DNA of 64,000 nt from Zea mays (lineage: Eukaryota; Streptophyta; Magnoliopsida; Poales; Poaceae): positions 128,910,207 to 128,974,206 of the forward strand of contig NC_050098.1 of NCBI RefSeq assembly GCF_902167145.1, given 5' to 3'. The notes under the pieces were generated by a model that had not been told where the DNA came from, ran no database searches, and worked only from the letters and a program-made list of their open reading frames with translations. This document shows, piece after piece, positions 45,198-57,300 of this stretch. Position 1 is the stretch's first letter. Each line of letters begins with the position of its first letter. The translations under genes and the position numbers were made by a program.

Positions 45198-45399
45198 CAG
45201 ATATCCTACCTCGGCAACAGTTTTTGCATTCAGTATCATTTTCTTTTTAATAAGGAACAATTATTGAAAGCCTAAGTGTTTTTTGTCGTTCTCAATTTCT
45301 TGTAATAGCTTCGTTTTTGCCATAGTAAAAATATATCTTCTCCACAGAATAACAGAGTTGCCGAAGCATAAGAACTTATGGTTACAAGGAGAACCTCCG

Positions 45400-45695
45400 A
45401 AATAACAAAAAGTCGTTCCTAAGGGAGCACAACGTAAGTTTTCTGCTCAAAAGTCGTTCCAAAGGGAATGCAGAGCTTACAGCGAAAAATAAATGATGGT
45501 ACCGCCGAAGTAAAAGGCGAAGAAGCTCCTAAGGGAGGCTTACAGCGAAAAATAAACGCTGATACCGCCGAAGTAAAATGTGAAGAAGCTCCTAAGGGAG
45601 GCTTACAGCGAAAAATAAACGCTGATATCGCCGAAGTAAAAGGCGAAGAAGCTCCTAAGGGAGGCTTGCAGCGAAAAGTCAGCGCTGATCTTCGG
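45400..45695 (+). repeat. 63-bp tandem repeat of D3
   Basis: Three full units start at 45476, 45539 and 45602, with a partial fourth at 45665; the period is exactly 63. The key word is CTTACAGCGAAAAATAAACG. Because 63 is 21 codons, one frame (about 45468-45716) is open and repeats GLQRKINADTAEVKGEEAPK, but with no ATG context or conservation in D2 to support translation. Confidence 0.85.
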
Positions 45696-46127
45696 CACAA
45701 ATATCATTTTGCATAACATCACATCATCACATCATTTGCATAGCATAACATCATACATCATATTGCATCAATGATACAAGAAGGGGGTTCAACGTTGATC
45801 TTCGGAGATTGTTTCGAAGAAGCAGTGCCAAGGCACAAAATAATTATTGAAGAAGCATACCTTCGTCAAACTCTAAAATGAAAAGATCTATTGCTTACTG
45901 ATTTTACGAAGATTGGATGTTTTTACGAAATATGGATATTCTTCACGAAGCATGAAAAGAAGGGAAGGTGTTTTTTCGCCGAAGGCTCAAAAATGGTATG
46001 TATGTAAAGTTTCATGCATCGTAAAAGAATTAAGTTACAAGCAACTTATATATTACATTCAAAGTTATAAAAATATTACACACTTTGTTCAGCAAATATT
46101 ACATTCCAAATGTTTTTACAATAACAA

Positions 46128-49100
46128 CTATTCTTCTTTCAATACTGCTTCCGCAGCCTCGTTCAACAGTCGAGAAACAGCTTCATCTAAAATAGCTTCG
46201 GCCATTTTAGTAATTTCTTCCTCCCTCTTTGCTTCTGGGTCAGCTGTTGGCTCGAAGGGCTCTGAGGAAGAAGATAGTTCAGCTGCAATAGAAAACATAA
46301 ATAAGTTCGAAGTCGCAAAAATAAAACATAAAGTTAGAAGTCATTAAACAATACCTATTCTCCTTTCTAGTTCCGCAGTTTTTTCAGATGCCTTCATCAC
46401 TTCTTTTGCATCATGAGAATCTTTTTCACTCTTTTTTATTATCTCGTGTGCCATCTTTCGGCCGCCATTCTCCCAGATGTCAGTAAAGAATTTTCTGCCC
46501 ACTAAGTTGGCTTCGGCCGAAGGGTCTTTTGTATCTTCAATACTTAAAGTAGCTTCGGCTTGAGCCAAAGTTTTCACATGGTCATAGCCTGATTTCTCCA
46601 AAATAGCCACGATTCCTCAGGCACCTGAGAAAGCGCAGATATCCCAGCGACCACTCAAAACTTCCTCAAAAGCTTCAGCTTCGTTGCTGATCCAATCAAT
46701 CGAGCCTTCAGGATCACCTCTTACGAAGTTGTCTTCGTTAGAGAGTGCGCCAACATTGGCGAAGCTAGTTTTTATTTTCTTAACACACTCTATAGACTTT
46801 TCATAACACCTTTCCTTGGATGCACGAAGTTCTTCAACATTTTTCTCTAAGTGATTTGTCCATTGTTCACTAATTTCTCGTTTAGCTTCTGCAACTGCGC
46901 ATTTTTCTTTAGCTTCGGCTAGCTGTTTCCGAAGATCCTCAATTTCGCGCTTCTGGGCCTCAGCTTGGGCTTTGGAAGCAGCCTCGTCTTCTTTTATTTT
47001 ATTCACCAATGAATTTAATATTTTATCTTTCTCAAGACCTTCGTTCCTTAGCTCAATTACTTCGGAACGAAGGTTGTTTAAAGCCATGGTGCACCCTTCA
47101 TCTTCGACACTTTTTTGCGCTCTAAGAGCATTGCTGAGAATAAGGCCCTGTAAAAGGAATGTGATATCAATAAATAAACACGAATTTATAATCACGCAAA
47201 AAGTGTATTTTCTCACCTTTAAGCTGTTATATGCTAAGCTGTCGGCCAATTCATCTTTTGACAAAACTGAAAGCCCATCTTCTAGAGTTGGGAATCCGAA
47301 GCTTCTTGCCATCTCCCGGCAGACAGAGATCTCCTTGCTGTCTGGGAGACAATACAAGAAGTCCTCTTCTCCACTGCCATTGAATATCAACGCCCCTTTC
47401 GGATATTTTAATCTCTGGGCGTAATGATGAGCTTCTCGTTTTTCATCTTCAGATAGTATTTTGCCTGAAGCATGTCGCACAATATAATCAGGCAATTTGG
47501 AAGGTGCTTCGGGAGTTGAAGAAAGAGTTTTTTCAGTCAGAATTTGCTTTAAAGTTTCCTTTTTACTTTCTCCTTCGGTTTCCAAGGATTTTTCTTTGGC
47601 AGACTCTGAAGGTCCAATTTTGATTTCAGCTTGGTGCTTTGTAGTTTCGCCTCCAGAGGCTGTTGTTTCAGTTTGTGCTTTTTGAGCTTCGACAACTTTT
47701 TTTGGCGTAGAACTTGAAGACTTTATTGTCTCCAGTACATCCAAAACATTAACCATCCTTTTCCTTTTGGGGGTCACAGCCGGACCCTTCTGAGCTTGTG
47801 GCACTCCAACTTCTGCCGAAGGGCTTAAAATTTCTGATATTTTTGTCCCTTCAGCTTTTGACTCTTCAGTTCTTTCAGCCTTCGGCATTGCAGACAGCTC
47901 TTCAGCTTTCTGCGCATTCATAGGTTTTTTGGCTTCAGTAGCCGAAGAAGCCTCGCCAAAAACTCGGGCACTGTGACCGGCTCAATATAGCGTGGCCGGT
48001 GCGTAAGAACCTTCGTCTTTTTTCTCTTCGGCGTTGGCTCAATAGGAGCGGCCAAAGCAACTTCCTTCGCAGAAGATGTACCTTTTCTTTTTTGACCCCG
48101 TATTGGGTAACTGTAGTCAGGATAGACAAATCCGATAGCATCGAAAACTCTGTTCAGCCTCTTCTTTTTCCGGCCTCCGAAGGCCGCTGATAGCGCAGTA
48201 TCTTCTGCCTTTGAGTACGGTCCGAGCAATTCATCACTTGTACCTTCAACGCATTTCAACCAATCGTCGTCTGGCTCGATAAATTGGTGTACGAACCTGA
48301 AGGTATATTTTAGTCGAACCAGACCACCTTTGTGTGGGTTGCTGATGGTTTCCTTCGGCATTTCTCAGTTAGCTACCAATGGCCATATCCTATAGGCCAC
48401 GTGCTCTTGAACTAAGTCCCTCGTCCTGATGAAAGAGCAGACTATGCCGAAGGCCCTCTGGCATTCTTTGGCTGCTTCATCCATTTCCACCTTCGGTTTC
48501 CGGAGTCCGAAACGCTGCCAGATAGGGCGCACGATGATATCTTTAATATCTTCTCGTGCCTTCAAATCGTTTTTTCACATAGAACCATTTCTTCATCCAG
48601 TCCCCGGGCCATCTCTTCCGAAAAGTTGGCATCAGACAGCTTGACCCAGAGCGGGCACCGAAGCTATACCAACCAAAATTGTTATGATACTGCTCTTTGC
48701 CCCAAGGCTTTGTCTCATAAACCAGTTCGTGTATACTGCAGAAACTTTTTGCGTTTGGCTCCAAGCCTTGGCTCCTTGCGGCCCATACGAAGATTCCCAT
48801 CCTTATGATTGCTTCGGGGGTAATTTGATGTAGGCAGATTTCAAATATCTTCAAGACTTCAACCACGAAACTGCTTAGAGGAAACCGAAGCCCAGCCTTG
48901 AAGAAGCTTCAGAAGATCATGACTTCATTTTCCTCGGGAGTAGGACAAGTCTTCTCTCCTTCGTCAGCCCTCACAATGGACAAATCCCGAAAATATGTAC
49001 CCCTCATATTGACAAGATGGCTTTGTTTAATGGATTTTCCAAAAACTGCATGGCTTGGCCACCAGGGTCGATCTTCCGAGTCTTCCCCCCACTTTCCGCA

Positions 49101-49261
49101 TCATAACTGTCACTATCACCAGTATCTTCGGATAAACCTTCCAAAATTTCCCTTGTAATCTTTTCTGTATTTGTCTTTGATATTGATTCAAGAAAGCCAA
49201 GATTCTTCTCCTCAAGAAGGCTCAGCTTTGTTTCAACAACAGCTTTCTTATCTTCAGACAT
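46128..49261 (-). pseudogene. D-family antisense gene of D3, several frameshifts
   Basis: ATG at 49261 (MSEDKKAVVETK). About 2 bp are lost near 49090 (Gly-rich GGED region), with frame changes near 48890, 48550, 48362, 47925 and 46615. PF04195-like part: VEVLKIFEICLHQITPEAII (about 48860-48800) and FRKRWPGDWMKKWFYVK. Intron 1: 47216-47148 (69 nt, GT to CCTTTTACAG). Intron 2: 46354-46283 (72 nt, GT to TTCTATTGCAG). Exon 3 ends EAVLKEE-stop at 46128. The exon parts align closely to D1 (DSLAYNSLKV before and GLILSNALRAQK after intron 1) while intron sequences do not. Frames are broken but most of the protein is still legible. Confidence 0.84.
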
Positions 49262-49404
49262 CTTCAGAAATGCTAAAAACCGCTTTTAAAGCCGAAGCTT
49301 AAAAAACTTACAAATTAAGCAAGTCTTGTTGCGCAAGAGCTAAAAACTGAGTAAGCAAGAGCAGATGGCAAAGAAAGCGTACCAAATGACATTGCGGTGT
49401 GTTC

Positions 49405-49414
49405 TTATTTATAC
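49405..49414 (-). promoter_or_regulatory. TATA box of the D3 antisense gene
   Basis: GTATAAATAA on the minus strand, about 145 bp before the ATG at 49261, in the same surroundings as in D1 and D2. Confidence 0.68.
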
Positions 49415-49568
49415 GTCTGGTGCATTAAGAACAGGAGGGCCCTGCTTGTCATTGACTGTTGCTATTCTAGCAAAAGGAAGGTGTTTTTTCGGACCTTCGG
49501 CTTAGGGCCTTCGTCCATATCGCAATCTGAATTTATTATCCTAACAAATTAATATTGTGAGGGGCTAC

Positions 49569-49889
49569 TGTTGGGGGCCTTCGGCTTCCGAAGGTCCTCA
49601 AAAACATGATTTAACAATGTTTCTAGAGTACAATGTGTGAACAGGTATCTTCGGACATGAGTTAAAACCACAACGTGAAGAAGCACAGAAGGGGTACGAA
49701 GGATGGCGCGGAGCCGAAGCTGTGTGTAGAAAAGCTTCGGCATGATAACGGAAAGGGAAACCGACTTAAAGATGAAAAGGCTATTTAGACCTTGATGAAT
49801 TATTATAGAGTTATTAGCAAATGTAAAGGGCATAGGTGTAATTTTACATGGATTACGTCCCATGCCTATAAATAGATGAACAGTAACCC
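49569..49889 (+). repeat. 3' LTR of D3, truncated
   Basis: First 321 of about 669 bp. The break is inside the loop of the TATA-proximal hairpin and shares ACCC with the T LTR on the other side (T has GGACCCACTAACC). Confidence 0.88.
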
Positions 49890-52138
49890 ACTAACCAGTC
49901 CCCATCGGAGCTTCTGAGCCTCGGTTTCTGTCAAGTGGGGGGCACATGTTAGAGCCACCTCTCCGCAACAAACTTCATGGCCGCTGTGGGGTTCTGCTTC
50001 GTAAGGATCGGTCGAACGCTCGCCTAGAGATCGTGCTGCGAACCCCAGGGGCGCATAAAGGACTCGGCCATCGATTCAATACACTCGCCCCACTATCGTC
50101 CCGCTTTCCCTACCACAATCTCGAGAATTCCTCGCCGCTGCGGTGAGAAACAGGGCTGCCACGGGAGTGTTCCGGCTTACCGTCGACCACACGCCCAGTG
50201 TGGGGCTTGGTGACTTCCCTTGGCGGCGGGGCAGGCTCTCGTGGCCGCGCTATCGGGAGTTGGTCGCCAGCATCGTACGAATTGCTCGCCGAACTAGCGA
50301 AATCGCCGCAGTGCCCCCCTTCCCGTGGGCAGTGCACGTCGCGCCACCGTCGCCGGTAAGAGCTCCCTTAACGAATTCACGCTACTTTCCTCTTCATTTC
50401 CATGTCGCTGGAGGAATCCAGGAGGACCTGGCGCCAGATAACCGTGTCGTCGGTGAGGCACTGCCGCGACTGGGTTGCGCGGATGCTCTCTGTCATCGGA
50501 GGTAGAAGACAACCCCTCTGTCGTCCATCCGAGATTGGACGGTAGAGATTAGATCATGCATAACGCTTAGGTTGAATCAATTCGTGGTCGTCCATTCTGC
50601 GATTGACGGTTCCGATTAGATCGCGAGTGCTTAAAATTCGAACCGTTGGATATAAATCCAAGGATCTGCGTGATATACCGATTCAATGAATCATGGATCT
50701 AATCTGTGTCATCCGCTCTTGATCGGACGGCTAGGGTTACTCCGTACCACTTTGGCTTGCGCAAATTGTAAATGAGCCCTCGGGCTTTTAGTGAATCAAC
50801 CCGCAGTCCTGGCGGATGTGTTCTGAGTCTTAGGAATAATCGCGCAGTAGCCCCTGTCTTTTCCGGTAATTGACGCGCAGTCCATAAGTCAGTAAAATTG
50901 AATAAATGATTAAGGAAATTAATTTTTAGTATGAAATTAATTGCAGAAACTTGTATAATTCCTAGAAAATTCATATTAAGTCCAAATTGTTCCATTCCAG
51001 TTCCTATAATTTTGTATTAATATTGTCTATAACTCTGTCACATTATTTAACATGAAAAGTGTATTAAAACTGATCTCTTAACTAACCTTGTACCAAACAC
51101 ATGAAACCTTTGGAAATTCATAACTTAAAATCCATAACTCTGAATTTAGTGATTCTTTTTCCTATGATCTTATTTTAATATGTAGATTATTAATATGTAT
51201 TTTGTATACATGTTTGGTGTGATGTTAATTTCGTCTTTGTACTATGCTTGTTTGTATTGTGGCGAGTAGAAGAGCTAGTGGCTGAGGATCCCAATGTTCA
51301 ACAGGTAGAAGTTGCTGAGCAGGAGCTCATTGAAGGCAAGTTGTGCCCTTGACCACTTTTATTACCGAATAATGTTCTTTATAATCATTTATTTATGCAT
51401 AGGTTTATGTTTGATGGGACCCAATAGGTCACCCTAGACTGGTTATCCTTTTTACCATGTTTACCCCTGAATCATTTTGGTAGTTTTGCTATTGCTCTAT
51501 ATGGTTTTGGGTTTAATATTACATTATGTCCATGTTCCAATTATTCTGTTATTTTATTTATTATTCATGTCAAGATCATTATTTTAAATTGGAACATGGA
51601 GCTTAACTTGAGAAACACGTGCCACCACAAGGGTGGAATGGGACGCCCTTGGCTGACTAACTAGGAAAGCTAGTGGAGGACTACCTTACCCGATAGGGGC
51701 AAGGGCAGTAGAAGAGTAGGCGTGTAGGGAGGTTCCCGGGTTGATTTTGCTGTGATGGCGGTCAGACAGGGGATTCCTGCATTGCTCTTCCTAGAAAGTG
51801 TAGCGGGTTTTCTAAAGGTAGTGGAACTAGGTAAAGGCCTCGTAGTGTTACCCTGCCTCGCTTCCTTAGTAGAGGTGTATGGGCCCATACAACCCCATGG
51901 CAGATGGGTAACATGACATGTGGGAACAGGGTACAACCTCTGCAGAGTGTAAAACTGATATACTAGCCGTGCTCGTGGTCATGAGCAGCTTAGGACTCTC
52001 GCATGATTAAATTATGTAATAATTACTTTTATGATATTGTGAAATTTACCTCTATACATTCTATTATTATATGTGTTGTTCTTCTTTGGCGCACATATGA
52101 GATGCACCCGACTTTATCCCTTAAATCCGAGTGTGACA
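49890..52138 (+). repeat. 3' LTR of T, second piece
   Basis: Begins ACTAACCAGTCCCCATCGGA, equal to 32416 onward in the 5' LTR, and ends GAGTGTGACA. It keeps two blocks lost from the 5' LTR, and lacks 418 bp that the 5' LTR has (33991-34408), the join at 52013-52016 lying in TATG. The target duplicate TGTAC follows. Confidence 0.88.
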
Positions 52139-53007
52139 TGTACCTTTTGATCTACTGATTAGATGGTCATGGCCGAGAAAGATGCAATCTGAAACGAGCT
52201 TTATGCATTGGAGCTTAATTGAATGATCACCCTATTGGATTGAAAAGCCGGTGACTTGCATCGGGCTTAATTCTCACTTTGAGAACAAGGTGGCTTGTGA
52301 GATCTACTGTTTCTCGAAGGATGCTGGCAGTACATATGATTTTGGTTCATCAACCTCCACCAAAGGGCAGGGGGCATATGTTGAGCATAGAAAATGACCT
52401 GGCGGATGGTTCGGCCCTGAGGCCGGACGGTCCGCGGTCCGGACTATTCGCCGTAGTGGCTCGAACCATCCGCGCATGCGCAAAATCAGTTAGGGTTCCA
52501 GATTTCTTGAGGATGTTGTTAGCTAAACCTGTGGGATTAACTCGAGAACTAACTTGTAATGGGTCCAGACCTACCCCCTTATATAGATGAAGGGCTACGA
52601 CCGATTGAACCCCCACAATCGATCCAATCAAATCTACTTATCGTTTTTACCTTATGCATTAGGAGTAGCTCTAGTTTAGCCCTAGTTTAGCCTCCTTCTA
52701 CCTCGAATCTTCACCTCTCTTCGGCTCTACGTCGACAAGAGGTGTCTTAGGTGGTCTACCCACGCCAAGACACACCCTAGGATCTCTCATCCTCGACGGG
52801 TCCTTCCCGGGAGGCAAAATCTAGGTCGGCTACGAAGAAGACGACGCTCTGCGCCATCGCAGACCATTCGAGACCCAGGTGTGGATCGTCCAGACGTACA
52901 CAGAGGAGGGAACACTTCTGCGCCCATGTCGCGGACCATCCACTCCTTCGCAGAGAGCACCACCAGGTGGTTCGTTCCAGTGTTTGGCACCTAGATCGAC
53001 GCCAACA
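52139..53007 (+). mobile_element. 3' end of element G with its LTR
   Basis: 52139-52378 continues G internal sequence and ends in a polypurine tract, AAAGGGCAGGGGGCA. The LTR then runs from 52379 (TGTTGAGCATAG) to about 53007 (GACGCCAACA), roughly 629 bp. A GGACGGTCCGCGGTCCGGAC-type palindromic cluster lies near 52420-52445 and TTATATAGATG near 52578 is a probable TATA box. No ORF. The 3' target duplicate cannot be checked because the 5' end of G is not present. Confidence 0.68.
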
Positions 53008-54322
53008 TTGAGCATAATTTTTTAGAAAATATTCTAGATGAGAAAAAAAAATGCAACTTCATGTTAGTCCCTATTCTGGATGAGTTAATGTTAACTATGT
53101 GCATTTTGACTGATACAAGTTACTGATTTTTTGGCTTGTTCGTGAATTGTTTTCTATTTTTCTTATAATCAGTTGCATTAAATATAAAGAGAATAATATG
53201 GAACAAAGTTCATCAAATAGAAAGAAATATTAATACCTTTATTTATTTTGTATTTCTCCTATGGCGTCCTTGGGGCGTCCTTCGTCATGTATTGACTTTC
53301 TTCTACAAGATACATCCAAATTGTTGGTAATATTAACATAAAATAAAATGAGCAAAACAATTAAGATGGATAGAAAATGTTCAAGTAAAGATGGATTGGC
53401 ATAAAAATTATATGTTATTTAGCTAGTTATAATTCTGGTGTAACTTCAAAATAAAATAAAATAAAATAATTAGTTCATCATATACATAAAATGAAATAAA
53501 GGAAGGTGAATGCAAAAGCGAATGTGAATTCGAAGAAATGTATTTTGCATGACCTAACTGCTCGGAATGCATGATGCTTGTCTTCTTGGTGCTGTGAACC
53601 GAGAACTGTAGCATGTGTTCCTTCATCTTGATTTTTAGGACGTGACCCTCATCCTTCATAGATTCCTTGGTGCTCCTCCATAAATGACAGCTACCCTAAA
53701 ACCAATACAAAATTTTTTTGCCCCTTCATGAACCTGCAACACCAAGTGCAGAGTACACAAAAACAAAAAAGGCGCACACCCATGAACCATAGCAAGACAC
53801 TAGACAACACACAACAACCACACCGTTCATGAAAGGACTATGGCATTCTGTTGGCGACTACCACACTATGTTGTGGAAGAGGTCAAGGCCATAAGTTGGA
53901 AGCCCTTTTGCTCCAACCAAACCCCATAATTTGGATTCATCTTTAACATTCCATAAAATGTAATGGGAGCATGGAACAACGCCCTCAACCACACACTCAT
54001 TCCTATGTTTTGAAATTTACTAACTATCAACCATTTGGATTTGCATCTATGATTCTAATGCCTAGTCTATCCCACTGAATCAATATAATCTGATTTCACA
54101 TCTGTGACTATGTCCATCCAATGAAAAGGTTGGCATGCGATCAATACAACATAACACTATAAGATAACAGAAGGAACATGCTAATGGCACGCACAGTGTA
54201 GTTTCTTAGGCGTGTGTACAACAACCACTACAACAAGGGTGGACCTACATTGTGGGGAGCGGGGGCACATGCTCCCAGTCAATTTTCTCGTTTTAGTGAA
54301 AATTTTATCTTATTCATTGTAG
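53008..54322. other. Unassigned AT-rich segment
   Basis: 1.3 kb with no ORF above about 80 codons, no LTR, and no repeat I recognise. It holds an (AAAAT)n run at 53448-53469. The last 100 bases include GGGGGCACATGCTCCCAGTC, a word I associate with degenerate grass repeats. It may be old intergenic DNA or the edge of another element. Confidence 0.5.
53448..53469. repeat. (AAAAT)n microsatellite
   Basis: Four to five units of AAAAT in unassigned DNA. Confidence 0.8.
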
Positions 54323-57300
54323 TGTCACACCCGGATTTTAGGGGTCCAAAACCCGGGCGCGAACATAATCACCAGGTGTGCTGGGACCAAGTCTCACACA
54401 TATGATGAATCATGGCACAGGATCGAATGTCACATCTTTACTATATAATAAGAGTTCTGTACAAAATAAATAATTACATTATAAGGAGACAACGGTCCAG
54501 CAACCCAAAGTTGACTGGGAGACGACGACCTAGATCTCTCACGAACACGTCGCAGCATCCTCCATGCGCCTCATCCTGTGGTATCTGTTCTTGACCTGTG
54601 GGGGGTGTGAGACAGCAAGAGTGAGCTCACATACGTTCATCGCTCAACAAGTTGTGGGGAATAATGTGCATGAACTCGCCAAAGGTGGGAGCTCACGTGA
54701 AGTGTAAGGCTTACCAAAGAGGATGGTTAGAGCTGAGCATTGCTTTTAAGGTTGGTCAAAATTTTATTAGCAATTATTAAGTATAAGTAAATACCAACCC
54801 AATTAAGTAGTAGATCAAAAGTAACAACATCACCTGCGATGCAATGCATATGACAAATTGAATTTAGTTCCATAAATTAATCATCAGAGAGTCCTGAGCT
54901 GCTCATGACCGCGAGCTCGGCTAGTATACCAGTTTTACACTCTGCAGAGGTGGTACCCTTTACCCACAAGTCATGTTACCCATCTGCCAAGGGATCGCGA
55001 CTTCCCATACACCAATACCGAGGAGGCGAGGCAGGGTAACACTACGAGGCCTTTACAAAGTTCCACTAGCTTCAGAAAACCCGCTACAGTTTATGGGAAG
55101 CTCCAATGCAGGAATCCCTTGCAGGACCGCCATTGCAGCAAAATCCTCCCGAGGGCCTCCCTACACTGACCACTCCCCTACTGCCCTTGCCCCTTTCGGG
55201 TAAGGTAGTCCTCCACTAGCTTTCCTAATTAATCAGCCAAGGGCGTCCATAAACCCTTGTGGTGGCACGTGTTTCTCAAGTTAAGCTCTATGTTCCAATT
55301 AACATTAATGATCTTGACATGAACAGTAAATAACAACGGATAACAAAAGTATAATCATGAATAATGTGTATCTCAATGCCCAAAACCACATATAGCACTA
55401 GCAAGTACTACCCAAATGATTCAGGGGTAAACAAGGTAATGAGATAAACAATCTAGGGTAACCTATTAGGTCCCATCAAAATTAACCTATGCAGATCATT
55501 ATGATTAATTAGAACATGAGTGGGTAAAAGAAGTGATCAAGGGCACAACTTGCCTGGGACTTGAGATTCCAGGTATCAGGATGATCTTCAGGTGACACGT
55601 GTCCTCACTGCTAAACGTAGCAATACAGACAAACATGGTATATACAAAATTAACATCACACCAAACATAAGAATAAACTACGTAATAATAATCTACGCGT
55701 TGCTACGAGATCGTAGGAACAAGAATCACTAAATTCGGAGCTACGGTTATTAAGTTATGAATTTCCTAAGGTTTTATGTATTTGATACGGGATTAATTAA
55801 GAGATAAATTTTAATACCATTTTCATGTCAAAACAGAGACACTAAGTGGTAGAGAATAAAATTATAAAATTTTAGAAAGTGGAATGGATTAATTTGGAGT
55901 AAAAATGGAATTTCTATGAGTTTTACAAGTTCTAGGATTTATTTATCTATTAATAATCCATTTATAGATTATTTTCTCTGGTTTTATAATGTTCTGGACT
56001 GGGCCTCGATTTCCAGAAAGGTCAGGGGCTGCGCGAATAAAATCCTAGACTCAGTGAACAGTGTATGTGGACGGCGGGTTTATTGCCTACTTCACCAGGG
56101 GCCTCTTAAGGAAATGTGCCAGGGCCGAAGGGGTATCATCTAATCTGAACCGTTCGATTGGGTGTGGACGCGCGAGATTAGATCTAGCCTTTCCCGAACC
56201 GGTACGCGACTGCGGCCGTTGGATCCCAAATCAACGCACCCGATATAAAACACCAAGGTCTAATCCTATCCGTGCAATCCCCGATCGACGGTCACAACTC
56301 CATGTGGCGAAGGGGTACGCACAGTTTTAATCACACCCGTTGATCACTGATCTTACGGTGCCCAACTCCCTTCCCCGCCGTGACACCAGACACCACGGTG
56401 TCCGCGGTGGCGCCCTGAACCGCGGCGGCGGCATCACCGGCGTTCTCTCAACCCCACAAAGGCAGCCGGACGCGGCAGGCCCCTGCCCGTACCGGCACCG
56501 CCCACCGGAATTCTTCCCCCCCCCCCCCGCGCCCAATCGCCCAAATACTGCTTCGACGAAAGCTACGCAAAGCATTAATGACGGCAAACTTGGCTCTAGC
56601 ATCTTACCAGCGATGATGTCGCAGAGAAACCGGCTACGGAGCGAGCAGGCGCTACGGCGGGGCGACGCTTCTTGGTCTGCCAGCGGGGCCACAACACGCG
56701 TCAATGGCACCCGTGGCCAGGCTCCCAATCGCACGGCGCGACACACACAACGAACGGCGAAGCGGGTATGCGTACAGCGGCACCAAATCCGATCCCAGGG
56801 ATCACCCGCCACTACGCGCCGGTCAAGGATAGCAGCAGCGACCGACGGCGACATCTAAGCCTAGCAGCGGCGGAATCTCTCTCGAGTCCACCCATGGTGC
56901 GGTCAGTACACAGGAGGGCTTGGCTGGTCGAGACGACACCCAAGGAAAGGCCGATAGATATATATCCACCAGGAGACGATGCGGTTGATTGGAGTACGGG
57001 GTTCATGGCGGGATTCACGGCTAGAAATCGCAACAACATCAACCTCGGCTGGTCGTATAAATACACCGAAGATGCCGAGTCCCGGCCAATGCGGATGTTA
57101 GTTGGGTGGTTACAACTGCTCGGGTTGAGCTTCTGTTGGTGTCCGTTTCGCAGCACGAGATGAACGACGACCTGGGCAACAGCCAACAGGACCCCCATGC
57201 GCGCTCGCCTACGTGCTGGCCTGAATTTGCATGATGACATCACTTCTTGCATCAGCATGACGTAAGCTCCGTCTAGGTGAATAAAGAAAGTGGAAATTCA

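Larger units (their letters stand above)
42941..49889 (+). mobile_element. D-family element, copy D3, 3' LTR truncated
   Basis: 5' LTR 42941-43609 (669 bp); 3' LTR only 49569-49889, cut at GAACAGTAACCC and joined straight to the T LTR (ACTAACCAG). Same internal order as D1: primer site TTGGCGCCCACC, gag, tandem repeats, antisense gene, TATA, polypurine tract. No pol. The 321 shared LTR bases differ at about six sites by eye. Inserted in LTR E. Confidence 0.92.
31800..52138 (+). mobile_element. Tekay-like chromovirus element T, with nested insertions in its 3' LTR
   Basis: 5' LTR 31800-34530, initiator-Met primer site, leader, gag-pol ending in a chromodomain, polypurine tract, then a 3' LTR in two pieces (39572-39843 and about 49890-52138). 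Target duplicates TGTTC (31795-31799) and TGTAC (52139-52143) match at four of five bases, which shows both LTR pieces belong to one insertion. About 10.3 kb without the insertions. Element E and, inside it, D3 lie in the gap of the 3' LTR, and about 340 bp of the LTR is missing there. I believe this is the maize Tekay family, from memory. Confidence 0.88.

Noticed and set aside
45400..45700. CRISPR-like array of regular repeats
   Set aside because: Units are contiguous with no unique spacers; plant retroelement tandem repeat.
54973..55203. Short frames with a MLPICQG-type start in F LTRs 1 and 2
   Set aside because: Same region in T, E and C2 LTRs is not open; chance frame.
56327..57258. 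Overlapping open frames up to 175 codons on both strands in F LTRs
   Set aside because: GC-rich DNA with few stops; frames on both strands, no domain, inside an LTR, and repeated only because the LTR is repeated.
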